Below are positions 1 through 10,067 of a stretch of 64,000 nt of DNA, piece after piece. Every line of letters begins with the position of its first letter. Position 1 is the first letter of the stretch. The translations under genes and the position numbers were made by a program. The notes beneath the pieces were generated by a model. It did not search any database, was not told the origin of the DNA, and saw only the letters and a list, made by a program, of their open reading frames with translations. Source of the stretch: Adenanthera pavonina (lineage: Eukaryota > Streptophyta > Magnoliopsida > Fabales > Fabaceae); assembly GCA_026686845.1 (NCBI GenBank), contig JAIVEN010000019.1, positions 31,128,501-31,192,500 of the forward strand, written 5' to 3'.

Positions 1-163
1 AAACCAAATGAACATTCTGTATTTCAAGAAATCATGCAAGAATTGAAGTCCTATCTAAAACCAGCCAGCAAAGATAAATAACTCCCAAAAATTTGAATAG
101 AAGCCTGATAACAAAGAAAAACTGAAGAAAATACTTTAGTTAGAATGGGAAGAAGATACAAAC

Positions 164-1375
164 CATAGGAGTCTGAAGAGCATCTTGCATTGCGAGAGTC
201 TGAGTTTCAGATGGCTCCTGCCAAACCTATACAATAAACATTTCGTCCTAAGTCATAACGAGAAGACACATGTCTCTTAAGATAAAAAGCTTAAAGCCCA
301 ATCTAAGATCTGGTCTGGTCTATTCAGAACCTGCTAATGCATAAGATTACATGCCCTTTTGCAAGAATCATGCACCCTAAGCCTGCATGCACTCACAGAG
401 GTGAAGAGTTTTTTTTTTTTTAAACCCAAGATGAACTTTTACTTTCAGCATTAACATAAAGCACAAACAGAACATACAAATTCGTAGATATGCAAGTTAT
501 CAGCACCAAGAAGGCTTGTTCTCCCTATAACCAATCAAATAACCAATGTCAATTATAATTCATGCCAAAGATAAGAGGAAGCCTTCAAGTTTATGCATAA
601 CATAAAGTAAAATACCTGCTTTGCTAGAATATTCATAGCCACCCAAAGGAGGAATTGCAACAGAGCAGTCTGGATAAACAATAGACAACCTTTGAAGAAA
701 AGAAGCATGTATATCTCTTTGATCGGCACAGCTCATGGACAATCTACTGTCTTTATCATTCCATCTCACTTCAAATTTCTTATTCTCTTTATCATTAACA
801 ATAGAAAGATCTGGGAAATTTTCTTCAAAGAATCGTAGCACGGATTTCTGGAGTTGTTCCTTGTTAAAATATGACCGAAGCAAACGCAATTCAGTCAGTA
901 AATGTCCAATCTCCACATCACGCACAGCCCTAACGGCAGCAATTTGTCGCTGGACTGGTTAACAAAAATCCATCAAGTTAGAATGAAATTTTCCAAGAAA
1001 TGACCTAGAGAATTTATTCATTCATTTATTTATTAAGGAAAAGAAAATAACAAACAAAAAGTTTAATTTCGCTCTTCTATAGGGAAATGGAGTGTAACGA
1101 AGGAATTTGTATCTATAAAGTTTCGCCATTGTATAGGACTAGGACAATACAAATATTCTGAATATCTACAAAATTGGGCTTTTATACTTAAATCGTGTGG
1201 ACAAAAGGGAACATAATGCAAGCAATGCGAAGAATATACCTTCGAGTTCGAGGTCAATAAATTGAGCTTCTTGTGTTTGAACTTGAGGCTCCATGGGATC
1301 GTCAGTACTGATCCCATTGGATTCAGGTACCGATTCTGTTCTTTTAACTGTTTTCTTTGCTCTTCGCTTTGCCAT
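164..1375 (-). CDS. BORR: Borealin-related protein, 5' part (four exons, incomplete)
   Basis: Four exons can be assembled on the minus strand with matching phases: 1375-1240, 954-616, 524-478 and 226-164, giving 195 codons; the 3' exons lie beyond the left edge. The start is the ATG at 1375, giving MAKRRAKKTVKR; an in-frame GTG two codons upstream is ignored. The N-terminus is basic, followed by a helical stretch (QRQIAAVRAVRDVEI) and the conserved plant segment ending YSSK, then RTSLLGADNL and EPSETQTLAMQDALQTP. From memory, this pattern belongs to the plant Borealin-related family, a subunit of the chromosomal passenger complex that helps place Aurora kinase on mitotic chromosomes. The neighbouring GGT and AGT2 genes fit the Arabidopsis At4g39630-39660 order, which supports the call. 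The family name is recalled, not searched; the gene structure is firmer than the function. Confidence 0.62.
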
Positions 1376-2210
1376 TTTCACGGAGAAAAAACAAATGTCT
1401 CATTGTTTCCAGGGAGAAGCCTATTTTCATTCAAAAGGCTAAACTGTTGAGTAATTCTACACATGGCTGTAATACTGAAAAATAACATAAAACCTGACAA
1501 AGACATAAAACGAAATGTAGAATTAGGGTTACAGAGTCATCACCATGGAAGTAAAAACACAGACCACCTAGTGAATGTCGCGATAGAAGGTCGCCGTTCA
1601 CCGGAGCCTGCAGATTGGAGTGTGCCAACTCTCCGCCACTTTTTTCCCCTCTTTCTTCAGGAGAGGGTAAGAAGGAAGAGTTTTCGATTGTCAAGGCAGA
1701 TCAGCAGACAACAAAATATGAAGTGAAATAATTCGGGCGCAAAGAAGATCGGTTGAGAAGGGCACTTTTTGTTTTTTTGTCAATATATAGAGCATGGTTC
1801 GGTTGGAAATCTGTTACTGGCCCAGATGAAGATAGGCCCATGTTCTATAAGACTAAAAGGAGAAACCTTTTTTAAACTTGTTTTAAAGTAGATCCTTCTA
1901 CCATTAAAAAAAAGGGAGTTAATTCTAATTTTCTAGCAGCCTCGATTTTTCATAGTTTTTAACTTATTTTTAACAATATGTCTAGATTAAAGAATTAATT
2001 TAATATTTTCTTTCATTTGAATCTAATTATATGAAATTATGTATATTTATTATAATGTTTAATTAAAAATTTAACACTAATTAAGCATATAATCTTTAAT
2101 AATGACATAATAATTATTACAACATAAATAATCTATTTTTTGTATTATTATTAATAATAATATTATTATTATTATTATAAAATAATATATAATTTTTAAT
2201 TGAACACTTG
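1376..2210. other. Upstream region of the Borealin-related gene
   Basis: This stretch should hold the leader and promoter of the minus-strand gene. Short open frames at 1431-1726 have no recognisable domain. The far end is AT-rich with an ATT microsatellite near 2150-2180. No gene is seen. Confidence 0.5.
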
Positions 2211-2219
2211 AAATTAAAA

Positions 2220-2299
2220 GAGTAAAATACATCAACATCCCTTTTATTTTACCTTAATTACAAAAACATCCCCTCTATTTTGAAAACTCATATACACCT
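2220..2299 (+). repeat. MULE left terminal inverted repeat
   Basis: It pairs with 7884-7963 in inverted orientation. Shared blocks include GAGTAAAATAC, AATTACAAAAA, TATTTTGAAAAC and ATACACCT. Confidence 0.85.
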
Positions 2300-3119
2300 C
2301 TAAAATAAAAAAGTATATTACACAGACCTCTCTCCTATTTCCAAGACAACATTTCTATTCATCCAACCGTTAAGTCACATTATTTTGGACAAAAATGCCC
2401 CTATTTTTCTCTAATATTATTTAAGAATTATTTAAACATTTATGTTAGCCAAAAATTAACTTTAGTCACATGTATTTTTACATTTTTTTATTAGACTATA
2501 AAATTGATCAATTTCGATCATATTATAAAGTTGAGTAATTTTATTATTTTAGTTTTTTAACACTTTTATTTAATTTTTGGTAATATTTTGAACATAAATG
2601 TTGGCTAAAAAAAATCTTTGAAATTTAGTTTATTTTTGGGCCAGAAAATATCTTTAGTTAAATATATATTAGTAAAATAAAATTACTCAAAATTTTAATA
2701 AGTTTTAAATATTTTCTTTGAGTTAAAATACTTAAGCTTTGTCTCAATTTTAAACATTAAACGAAAAGCTATTTTCCAAAAAACTAACTCTTACTTTCAT
2801 AAAAAAATTCTAGCAAAAACGTACTACACAAAATATATATACCAAAAAATGTATTAATTAAAACATCTAATAATTTTGAACTAACTAGATAAGAAAGAAA
2901 AAAGACAAAACATGATTTCAATCCCATTTAGGCAAAGCAACTGAAAATGTAGGAGCAACAGTTGAAAAAGAATGATTGTTAGGAATTCTACCAGATATAT
3001 TCATCAACATCAAGCAAAAAGAAAATTTTAGTAAAGTATTCCAATATATTTTACAAAAAGACATCGAATATAATAAGTTTGATGTGTCATATCTTCTTTA
3101 TCTATCTAGCTTCAATTTT

Positions 3120-3337
3120 TGATCTTTTGCTTGTACTGATCTATGTTTTGAGCTCCTTCCTTAACCGAATTTTGTGATGCACTTGCTGAAACTCCTTATA
3201 AAGATATATGAGTATAAAAAAATAAAAAAATATTACATGTAATTGTCAATAAGAAATTAAGGTAATATCTTACTTGTTTATTTCTCTTGACTTTAATTGG
3301 AGTTCTTTGACAAGTCCTTTTATCGTGTCCTAACCCT
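3120..3337 (-). pseudogene. MULE transposase C-terminal remnant (zinc knuckle half)
   Basis: Read on the minus strand from 3337, the frame gives LGHDKRTCQRTPIKVKRNK, the second half of a CCHC zinc knuckle as found at the C-terminus of many MULE transposases, then a GT splice donor at 3273-3272. A further short exon ending KQKIKN-stop is plausible near 3197-3120. The first half of the knuckle (NCGG) lies on the other side of the solo LTR near 5852-5870, so the LTR landed inside this coding segment. The first knuckle cysteine appears changed to Tyr. Confidence 0.6.
3333..3337. repeat. Target-site duplication ACCCT, left copy
   Basis: It matches 5847-5851 and brackets solo LTR A. Confidence 0.85.
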
Positions 3338-5846
3338 TGGTGCATTTGATTTTTTATTTTTCAAAAACAAAAAAATTAAAATAAAAGTAGAGTCGCCACA
3401 AAAAAATTTTAAAAGAAAAATTTTGAAAAAACCTTAAAAAAAATGGTTTACGAAACATAAAGGGTTTAGGAGTCGATTGCGTCATGGGAAAGATATTGGG
3501 CACCTCATAATACCTGATCATAAAAACGATTACCTTAAGTTGATTATATAAAATTAAAGTAGTCTTAAATTTATTTTAATTACCTTTATAAAACACACAT
3601 ATAAAAATAATTAAATAATAAAAAAAATTATTTACAAAAGAGAACTTGACCTAGAATAAGAGTCTAGGTCCTATGTACTATATTATGCGGATCAAAGTTC
3701 ATGTAGTTCAAATATCCACAAAATCCACGTAGTTCGAATGTAAAAACTCATGTTAATGGGTTTGTGTTTTTTAACAAAAATTATATATATATATATATTT
3801 TTTTTCAAAAATTGAATTATACATATTATATATATATAAACTATTTAACTATTTATTTATTACATATTAATAAATCCACATAAATTTTCAAAATCCCACG
3901 TGCTCACTAATTGATTTATATACATATGGAAATTCTAAAAATCTCATATAAAATAACTTGAAAATATATTATATAATTATATCTAAAGAAATATTTTTAT
4001 TTAAAATATATGCAAAACTTTATCAAATTTAAGAGAATCTTTATTATTTTGATTTCAAAAATATTTTTCATAAAGAAAATGCATAATATAATTAATATAC
4101 CAGTAGAGACATATCACAACATGTGATAAATTTATTAATCCAAATATCTACAGAGGTTCCAAAAATCTCATGCAATATGATTTTTTTTTAAAAATGTATT
4201 AGAAAATTATTATAAAAAGAAAAATCTTTCATTTATGATGAGTATTTAATTGTAAATTGAAGGAATCTTTTATTTGAATTTCTAAAATAACAACCATAAG
4301 ATCCAAAAAAACATATATAATTAAATTGGTATACCAGGGAGATCTATGTTACACACAATAAATCAACATCTATAGAAGTTCTATGAACCTCACATAGTGA
4401 TATTTTAATAACAGTATCAATATCATAAATGGTGATTGTATGATAGTGTAATATCATAAGAACTAAACTATAAGTCAGAGATGAAAGAGTTTTGTTATCG
4501 TATTTGAGAAAAATAATGCAATGTAGCAGAGAAAAATAATGCAACGAACCACGCAACTTTAATGGTTTGATATTATATAATATTCACACCAATCATACTT
4601 TACCTCCATCTACAAGGATATCATTTTAAAACCATCAAACATATATATGTATACAAAAAGGAGGAAATATTGAACTATGTTATCAAAATGAAGAAATTCT
4701 TCAACAAAGATGTCATGAACACGTACCAATACTCATTATTATTCATTAATTTTTTTAGAAGCAAAATTAGTCTCTCAATAAGAATAATATTACTTTACCT
4801 TATTGCTTTTTCCTCAAATATAAATGGAGAGACTATAAACAATTCGGGTTATTGGTCTACATATATAAAAATTTTGCTTTAAGACTGTAAAATAAATTAA
4901 ATAATAAAAAAATAGAGTGTCGCCACTATCAAAAGTTAATTTTAAATATGAAATCACTGGTTTAGGGTTGTAGATATAATGCAAAAGAATAAGAAAAAAA
5001 AGTAAAGCAAAATAAATAAGAATGAATCACTATCAGACATATAAAGTATGTTTTTTTCTCTATTAGAAATACTCATAGGTATGAGAAATCATCTCATAAT
5101 ATAACTCACAATAAAGAAAATATAAAAAAGAAGAAAAGAAGAACAATGGATGCTAAAAATCATAAAGAGACAAACTCGCTCTCTCTTTTTTTTTTCCTCC
5201 CAAGGCTCCCCCACATATTTAGTTTTCTTTGATTCTCTAACTCTCCAACTCACTATTTTTCTTTCCTTTTCTTCTTCTCTCAATAACTCTCTCATCCTTC
5301 CCTCAATCTCTTTTCCTATATTTTTTTCTTTGTTTTCCTGTTTCCTCAATCATCCTTTCCTCCTTCCCTCTCTTTCAATTTTCTTCTTTTTACTCCCCTT
5401 TCCTCATGACCTACCTTTCCTTTTTATAGACCGGGAAAAGAAAGCCCAATACAAATCATCATTAATACTTAATCAAATCAAATAATTTATTATTTACTTT
5501 TTATTTGGTCTTTACCATTATTATTTTTCATTTGCAATAATACTCCAACCAAATCCTAATCTTTAGTGATATATTTTTATTTAGCTTTTCTTATTTTTTC
5601 TTTGTAAATCCAAATCTCAAAGAATTTGAAAATTTTATAAAGGAGAAATCCATATCTTTAAAATAAGATTACTTTTGTGAAACTATTAATTTTTATGATT
5701 TTTAAATTATTTTTAAAATTTTTTCTTTATCAAATTAAACTTTGATGGGAACACATTTTTTTTTGTTTTCACTTTATCAAATTAGACTTAAATGAAAACT
5801 TTTTTATTATTTTATATTGAAAATTGAATAAAATACGGTGTTCACA
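3338..5846 (+). mobile_element. Solo LTR A (large-LTR family), 2.5 kb
   Basis: It starts TGGTGCATTT and ends GGTGTTCACA, with a perfect 5-bp TSD ACCCT on both sides (3333-3337, 5847-5851). It shares several blocks in the same order with the 4.4-kb solo LTR at 10068-14477: AGTCGCCAC near the start, GATTACCTTAAGTTGATTAT, an ACTTGACC-AGAATAAGAGTCT block, a Pyr-rich part before TTTTTATAGACCGGGAAA, and the end AAAATACGGTGTTCACA. It has no gag or pol, primer-binding site or second LTR. The open frames in its CT/GA-rich part (5089-5485) are low-complexity and not genes. A second AGTGTCGCCAC block at about 4915 suggests internal rearrangement. Confidence 0.82.
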
Positions 5847-5943
5847 ACCCTCCACAGTTAGTGTACTAGATAGTTGATAGTCTTTATCTTGCATCTAATG
5901 GTGCATCATCGTCTTTTTCTCTTCTCCTACTTTTTTTTTGCCT

Positions 5944-6115
5944 CCTTGGCATGAGGGTAGAAGAATGTCTTCTTCTTCCACAATATTTAAATATGGTGAA
6001 GGGCTAATTAAATGAGAATAAGTTGCCATCCTTGGCATGAGGGTAGAAGAATATCTTCTTCTTCCACAATATTTAAATATGGTGAAGGGCTAATTAAATG
6101 AGAATAAGTTGCCAT
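5944..6115. repeat. 86-bp tandem duplication inside the MULE
   Basis: Copies 5944-6029 and 6030-6115 begin CCTTGGCATGAGGG and end TTGCCAT. They differ at one visible base (ATGTC versus ATATC). The near-identity suggests a recent duplication. Confidence 0.95.
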
Positions 6116-6142
6116 GTAATTAGTATTGCTGTAATAAGCATC

Positions 6143-6898
6143 TCAATAATCTTCTACCTTTGCTCTTATATACGCAATGATAGCTACATCATCTTTGCAA
6201 AGCAACCCACTAAGTTGTCCTGCTTTGCATTCACAGGTATGAGAATTTAAATTCATAGAAAACCATATAAAACCATCACACACTTCATATTTAGGTATCT
6301 TCTTGTAACTTGCAACATGAGAACCGTCGCATTCCTCTCTTCCCTTTCTTCTTCTTCTTGCCCTATATAGTTGCATCCGATGGGCCTTAACTCCATATTT
6401 GGTGGTTAATTCATTATCAATTAAGTCATAACTCATATTATGATTAGCATTCAAAGATCCTTTCAACTTATTTGCTATCCAAGTAGATGTAGCATTGGGT
6501 TGATTGGTTAACCTAATGCAAGTGTGCCTAGGTTCATATGATTTTATCATAAAGGTTATGCCATTTAGGGTGGGAGAAGCATGAATTCTCTGTGGACAAC
6601 CGTCTAAAACACAAATAGCAGTCATTCTTACTTTCTCATTTTTTACTCTAATCATGTCAAAATTCTCTTGAATTATGTATTCCCTCAAAACATTCATAAA
6701 TTCAGTAACACTGACAAACAACATGTCTCTTTCTAAAGTCACTATGCCATTAACACCATACTCACATCTTTTTCCTTTCATATTCTTAACAATGTTAAGA
6801 ATTTCAGGTTTTTCTACATCATTGCCACTTGCAAAATTCTCACAACCATCAAGATCAATTTCTAGTTCGCTGTCTTCGCTATTTTCTACCCTATTCAA
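6143..6898 (-). pseudogene. Deleted MULE transposase: DNA-binding domain joined to SWIM segment
   Basis: The 251-residue frame begins with an acidic leader. At residues about 63-130 it has a MULE N-terminal DNA-binding domain (FMNVLREYIIQENFDMIRVK, then GCPQRIHASP and YEPRHTC). At about residues 170-200 comes a basic linker (RARRRRKGREE). It then jumps to a SWIM-like segment near the C-terminus (HTCECKAGQLSGLLCKDD). The DDE catalytic core normally between these parts is absent. The SWIM pattern is also damaged, because CxH reads CKD. It stops at VEDY. Upstream minus-strand sequence to about 7780 probably holds the 5' leader. The long frame is real but the product cannot catalyse transposition; it might still bind TIR DNA, which is inference. 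Confidence 0.8.
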
Positions 6899-7883
6899 TG
6901 CAGAGTCACTAGCAGTCCCTTCACCTTCTCCACTTTCTTCTACCTCATTATTATTATAATCTTTATCACTATCAGTAATTCAGTATATAGTTAATCAACA
7001 AGAGGTTCACTTTTATTCAAGTTATCAATATCTTCAATATAAATGATGTTATCCTGCATTAAATGAAAATTTTTACAATATAATAAAATAAAATGATTCA
7101 AAATAAATAGAATATTTTATCTTTGAAAATCAAGAATTAACATAATAATATATTGCATTGAGTTGTGCTGAGTCTTTATATATATATATATATAAGCTTC
7201 AATGTTATTAGTGCCACAATGATGTTACTTTTCTAGTCAATCATTAATAAATATCATTTTGTACATTTACTTTCCACAAATTCCTAAGGCCTTTGACTTT
7301 CCAAATGTAATCCAATGACAAGAGCTGCCATCGTCCTCATACTATATTAATAAACGGCATATATTGGGTTGAAATATATCCAAAACGTTGTGGATATATT
7401 GGGTTCAGATATGTTAGGCTAATGGAAAGGAAGAAAATTATCGAAAAAAGGGATCCAACAGCAACAACAGTTCATAGCTCCGTTCACGACATTAAAACCC
7501 TTGCTCGACAATAGGAGTTTAAAATCCAACATTCAGACCACTAATATCCTCATAGTTGTTTTGATCGTATTTCTCAATCTTTTATAACTTAACTTTTTCA
7601 ATTTAAAAAGAATAAAGGGATCAAATATGTCTAAGAGAGAGTGCTTACAGAACTTAACTTGCTTGTCCCTATTGCTTTAGCCGTCACTGTAGCTCTTGTT
7701 GTCGCCATGTTCAGTCTTTCCTCCGTTGCAAGTTTCATCTCCTCAATTTGGTGCGATTGAGACTTGGATGAATTAGGGGTTTAGAACATCGAAGGCTAAA
7801 TTAGTAAATAAAATTTATTTTCATATAATCTTAAATTTATTTTAGAATCTTTTAAGAAAATGCTAACTAAGTTAATGGTTTGA

Positions 7884-7963
7884 ATTAAGGTGTATGTTTT
7901 CAAAATAAATGCGAGATTTTTGTAATTTAGACAATATAGAAGGGTAGTTAGAGTATTTTACTC
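7884..7963 (-). repeat. MULE right terminal inverted repeat
   Basis: This is the inverted partner of 2220-2299. It is followed directly by the 9-bp TSD AAATTAAAA at 7964-7972. Confidence 0.85.
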
Positions 7964-8103
7964 AAATTAAAAATATAAATAGGTATGTCTAAATTAATCA
8001 TTTTAATGTCATATGTTTTCAAATCAAACATATTTTTAAAATTATTGTAAGACTTAAATTGAAATAAAAAAATCAAAATAATGTAATGTGAGAATGTAAG
8101 TTT

Positions 8104-8503
8104 CTTGGGAAAATCACATAAAAATCCCAAAACATGAAAATTATTATTATAAAGCCTCAAAATTCTAAAATACTACACACAAATCTTATTGGTGTATAAT
8201 CCTAGAAAATGAGCATAAAAAATTTTATTGTTAAGTATAAAATCATGAAGTATAATTATAAAACATTTGAGCTTAATTTTATACTTAACAATGAAGTTTT
8301 TTTATGCTTGTTTTTCAGAATTTTACATTTATGGAACTTAGGTATAGTTTAACATTGAAGCATGATTTTATACTTAATAATAAAATTTTTATACTTATTT
8401 TTTAAGATTTTACATTAATAGGAATTGGATATAAGTTTTTAAAGTTTTAAAACTTTATAATAATTATTTTAGTATTTTGGGATTTTTATGTGATTTTTCC
8501 AAG
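8104..8503. mobile_element. Foldback-type MITE (400 bp, long inverted arms)
   Basis: The ends are CTTGGGAAAATCACATAAAA and its near-perfect inverted copy (TTTTATGTGATTTTTCCAAG). The inverted similarity continues for over 100 bp: the segment at 8165-8245 pairs with 8360-8430, with shared core ATTTTATACTTAA. A further copy of the core at 8275-8345 makes a second nested hairpin. No clear TSD was identified, so the superfamily is left open. Confidence 0.75.
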
Positions 8504-8509
8504 CTTCTT

Positions 8510-8937
8510 TAAAAAGATATAATCACGTAATATTACGATAATAACAATAGGCTTATCCTGTAATATTGTATTATAAAAAAAATAATTTTCAAAGTTCCTT
8601 TTTAAAAATATTAAATGATTATGCAGGCCTAAAATTAATGAATTTTTTTTTCTTATGGTAAAAAACATTTAATGATTTTTTTTCGAAAAAAAAAATCACG
8701 GAAGCCGTCTAGCAGTTCGCTTGGGTCGTTATTCAGGCTAATCTGTAATTTACCATACTAATGCGGTCTTCCGTGCTGAATCAGAAACAGAAACAGCTAA
8801 AAATTGTCCAATAAAAGCCCTTCCCATAGTTAAGTTTTAATAAAGTACGATGGCCCCCAAAAAGGGTTTTAGTAGAGTACCAAAGTTGATAAGTTTTACG
8901 TGCATTTCAATTAGGTTATATATAAATAATTATTTAT
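8510..8937. other. Intergenic stretch without a recognised feature
   Basis: It contains a somewhat GC-richer patch near 8698-8780 and otherwise AT-rich sequence. No coding pattern or repeat was recognised. Confidence 0.4.
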
Positions 8938-9105
8938 ATAAAATTATAAGAATAATTGATTATATCACAAGTGATTTGTATTTGAATATTTTTATTGCAT
9001 AATTGATTTTGAGAAAAAAAATGTGTTTGGATATCGGGGTTTAAGTGATTATTGAATAGATAATGAGAAGAAAAAGTGAAATAAGTAATGATGGGAGGAT
9101 AAATT
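8938..9105. repeat. MITE-like repeat, copy 1, interrupted by the Copia element
   Basis: It is similar by eye to 58080-58235: shared blocks include GTGATTTATATTTGAAT-like, TTTTGAGAAAA, GAGTGATTATT-like and AAAAAGTAAAATAA-like stretches. The Copia element at 9111 follows directly after its 3' side. Confidence 0.55.
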
Positions 9106-9110
9106 ATTAG

Positions 9111-9414
9111 TGTTAGTATTTATGATTTCAAATAATATAATTTTATATAAATGCTATCATTTGGTTTTGGAATTCAACGAATTTGTATTTTTTCTATATT
9201 GTCTGATACAAGGAATTATAGCCAATTAATATCCTTGTAAAGAGATAGATAAATCTAATTCTTGGGTTCATGAAACTTCCTCTTGCTTTCATATACCTTT
9301 CATTGTTCTTAACTCTTGGATTTTGTAACTCTTGGATTATAATATCTATTCAATGAATATAAATAATACTTTAACTCTTGGGTTCTGTAACTGTTGGGTT
9401 ATAATATCTATTCA
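9111..9414 (+). repeat. Copia-1 5' LTR
   Basis: Over the first 205 bp or so it differs from the 3' LTR at about 5 positions counted by eye. It ends ATCTATTCA. No tRNA-complementary primer site follows. Confidence 0.88.
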
Positions 9415-9442
9415 GAATAATCATCATTTTAATCAAAGGGTT

Positions 9443-10062
9443 GAAGTTAAAGTTGAACAAAGGCTTTGTTTCTTTTGTCGAAGGCCTGGTCATATGAGGA
9501 AGGATTGCAAGGCTTTTAAGAACTGGCAGAATCAAAAGCATTCTAAACCTGGTGAGTTGTATCTTTTTTAATCATGTTTTCTTTATATTACACCTTTAAG
9601 TTGGTGGGCTGATTCTAGAGTAACGGTTCATGTATCAAATGATTGGCAGGGGTTCAAGGAAATAAAGGAAATTGAAGATGGAGAAAGTTTCGTTTTTATA
9701 GGGAATGATGACAAAGCACCAATTAAAGGAGTTGGGAATTACCAGTTGAAACTAGAAGATAATAAAGTTTTTGTTTTAGAGAATTGTCTCTATGTTCCTT
9801 CCATGAGGAGATGTTTATTGTCAGTATCTTGTTTAGATAAACTTGGGTTTTCCTTTTATTTTGGAAATGGGAAGTTTTTGATGTATAAGAATGATAAAGT
9901 CATTTTAAAAGGTTTCAAGAACTCTGATATGTATCAAATTCAGTTATATGGAAATCTGGTTTGTGAAGTTAGAGAATTTGCTAATGATCATTCAAATGAA
10001 TTTTATTTGTGGCATCTTCATCTTGGTCATATTAGTAAAGAACGAGTTGGAAAATTGATTAA
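9443..10062 (+). pseudogene. Copia-1 gag zinc knuckle, protease and start of integrase
   Basis: The frame has the CCHC knuckle CFFCRRPGHMRKDC, then a stop, then the protease region where the usual DSG is DSR (WADSRVTVHVSND). This is followed by the GAG-pre-integrase segment with the LWHLHLGHIS signature at about 10008-10035. Coding stops where the solo LTR begins. The same reading frame continues directly after the second AGAAG copy at 14482, so the insertion split one frame. The protease change and stops make it non-functional. Confidence 0.85.
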
Positions 10063-10067
10063 AGAAG
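10063..10067. repeat. Target-site duplication AGAAG, left copy
   Basis: It matches 14478-14482 exactly and brackets solo LTR B. Confidence 0.9.

Larger units (their letters stand above)
2220..7963 (-). mobile_element. MULE (Mutator-like DNA transposon) with TIRs and 9-bp TSD
   Basis: The left end starts GAGTAAAATAC and the right end is its inverted copy GTATTTTACTC. Roughly 80 bp of each end align as inverted repeats at about 75 percent identity by eye. A perfect 9-bp direct repeat AAATTAAAA flanks the element (2211-2219 and 7964-7972), the duplication length typical of Mutator. Inside, on the minus strand, are a MULE DNA-binding domain, a degenerate SWIM segment and a zinc knuckle. A solo LTR (3338-5846) is inserted; without it and one TSD copy the element would be about 3.2 kb. 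The core transposase domain is missing, so the element is non-autonomous. Confidence 0.9.

Noticed and set aside
5089..5485. Lys/Glu-rich and Phe/Ser-rich frames
   Set aside because: They are low-complexity purine/pyrimidine tracts inside solo LTR A, with no conserved protein pattern.
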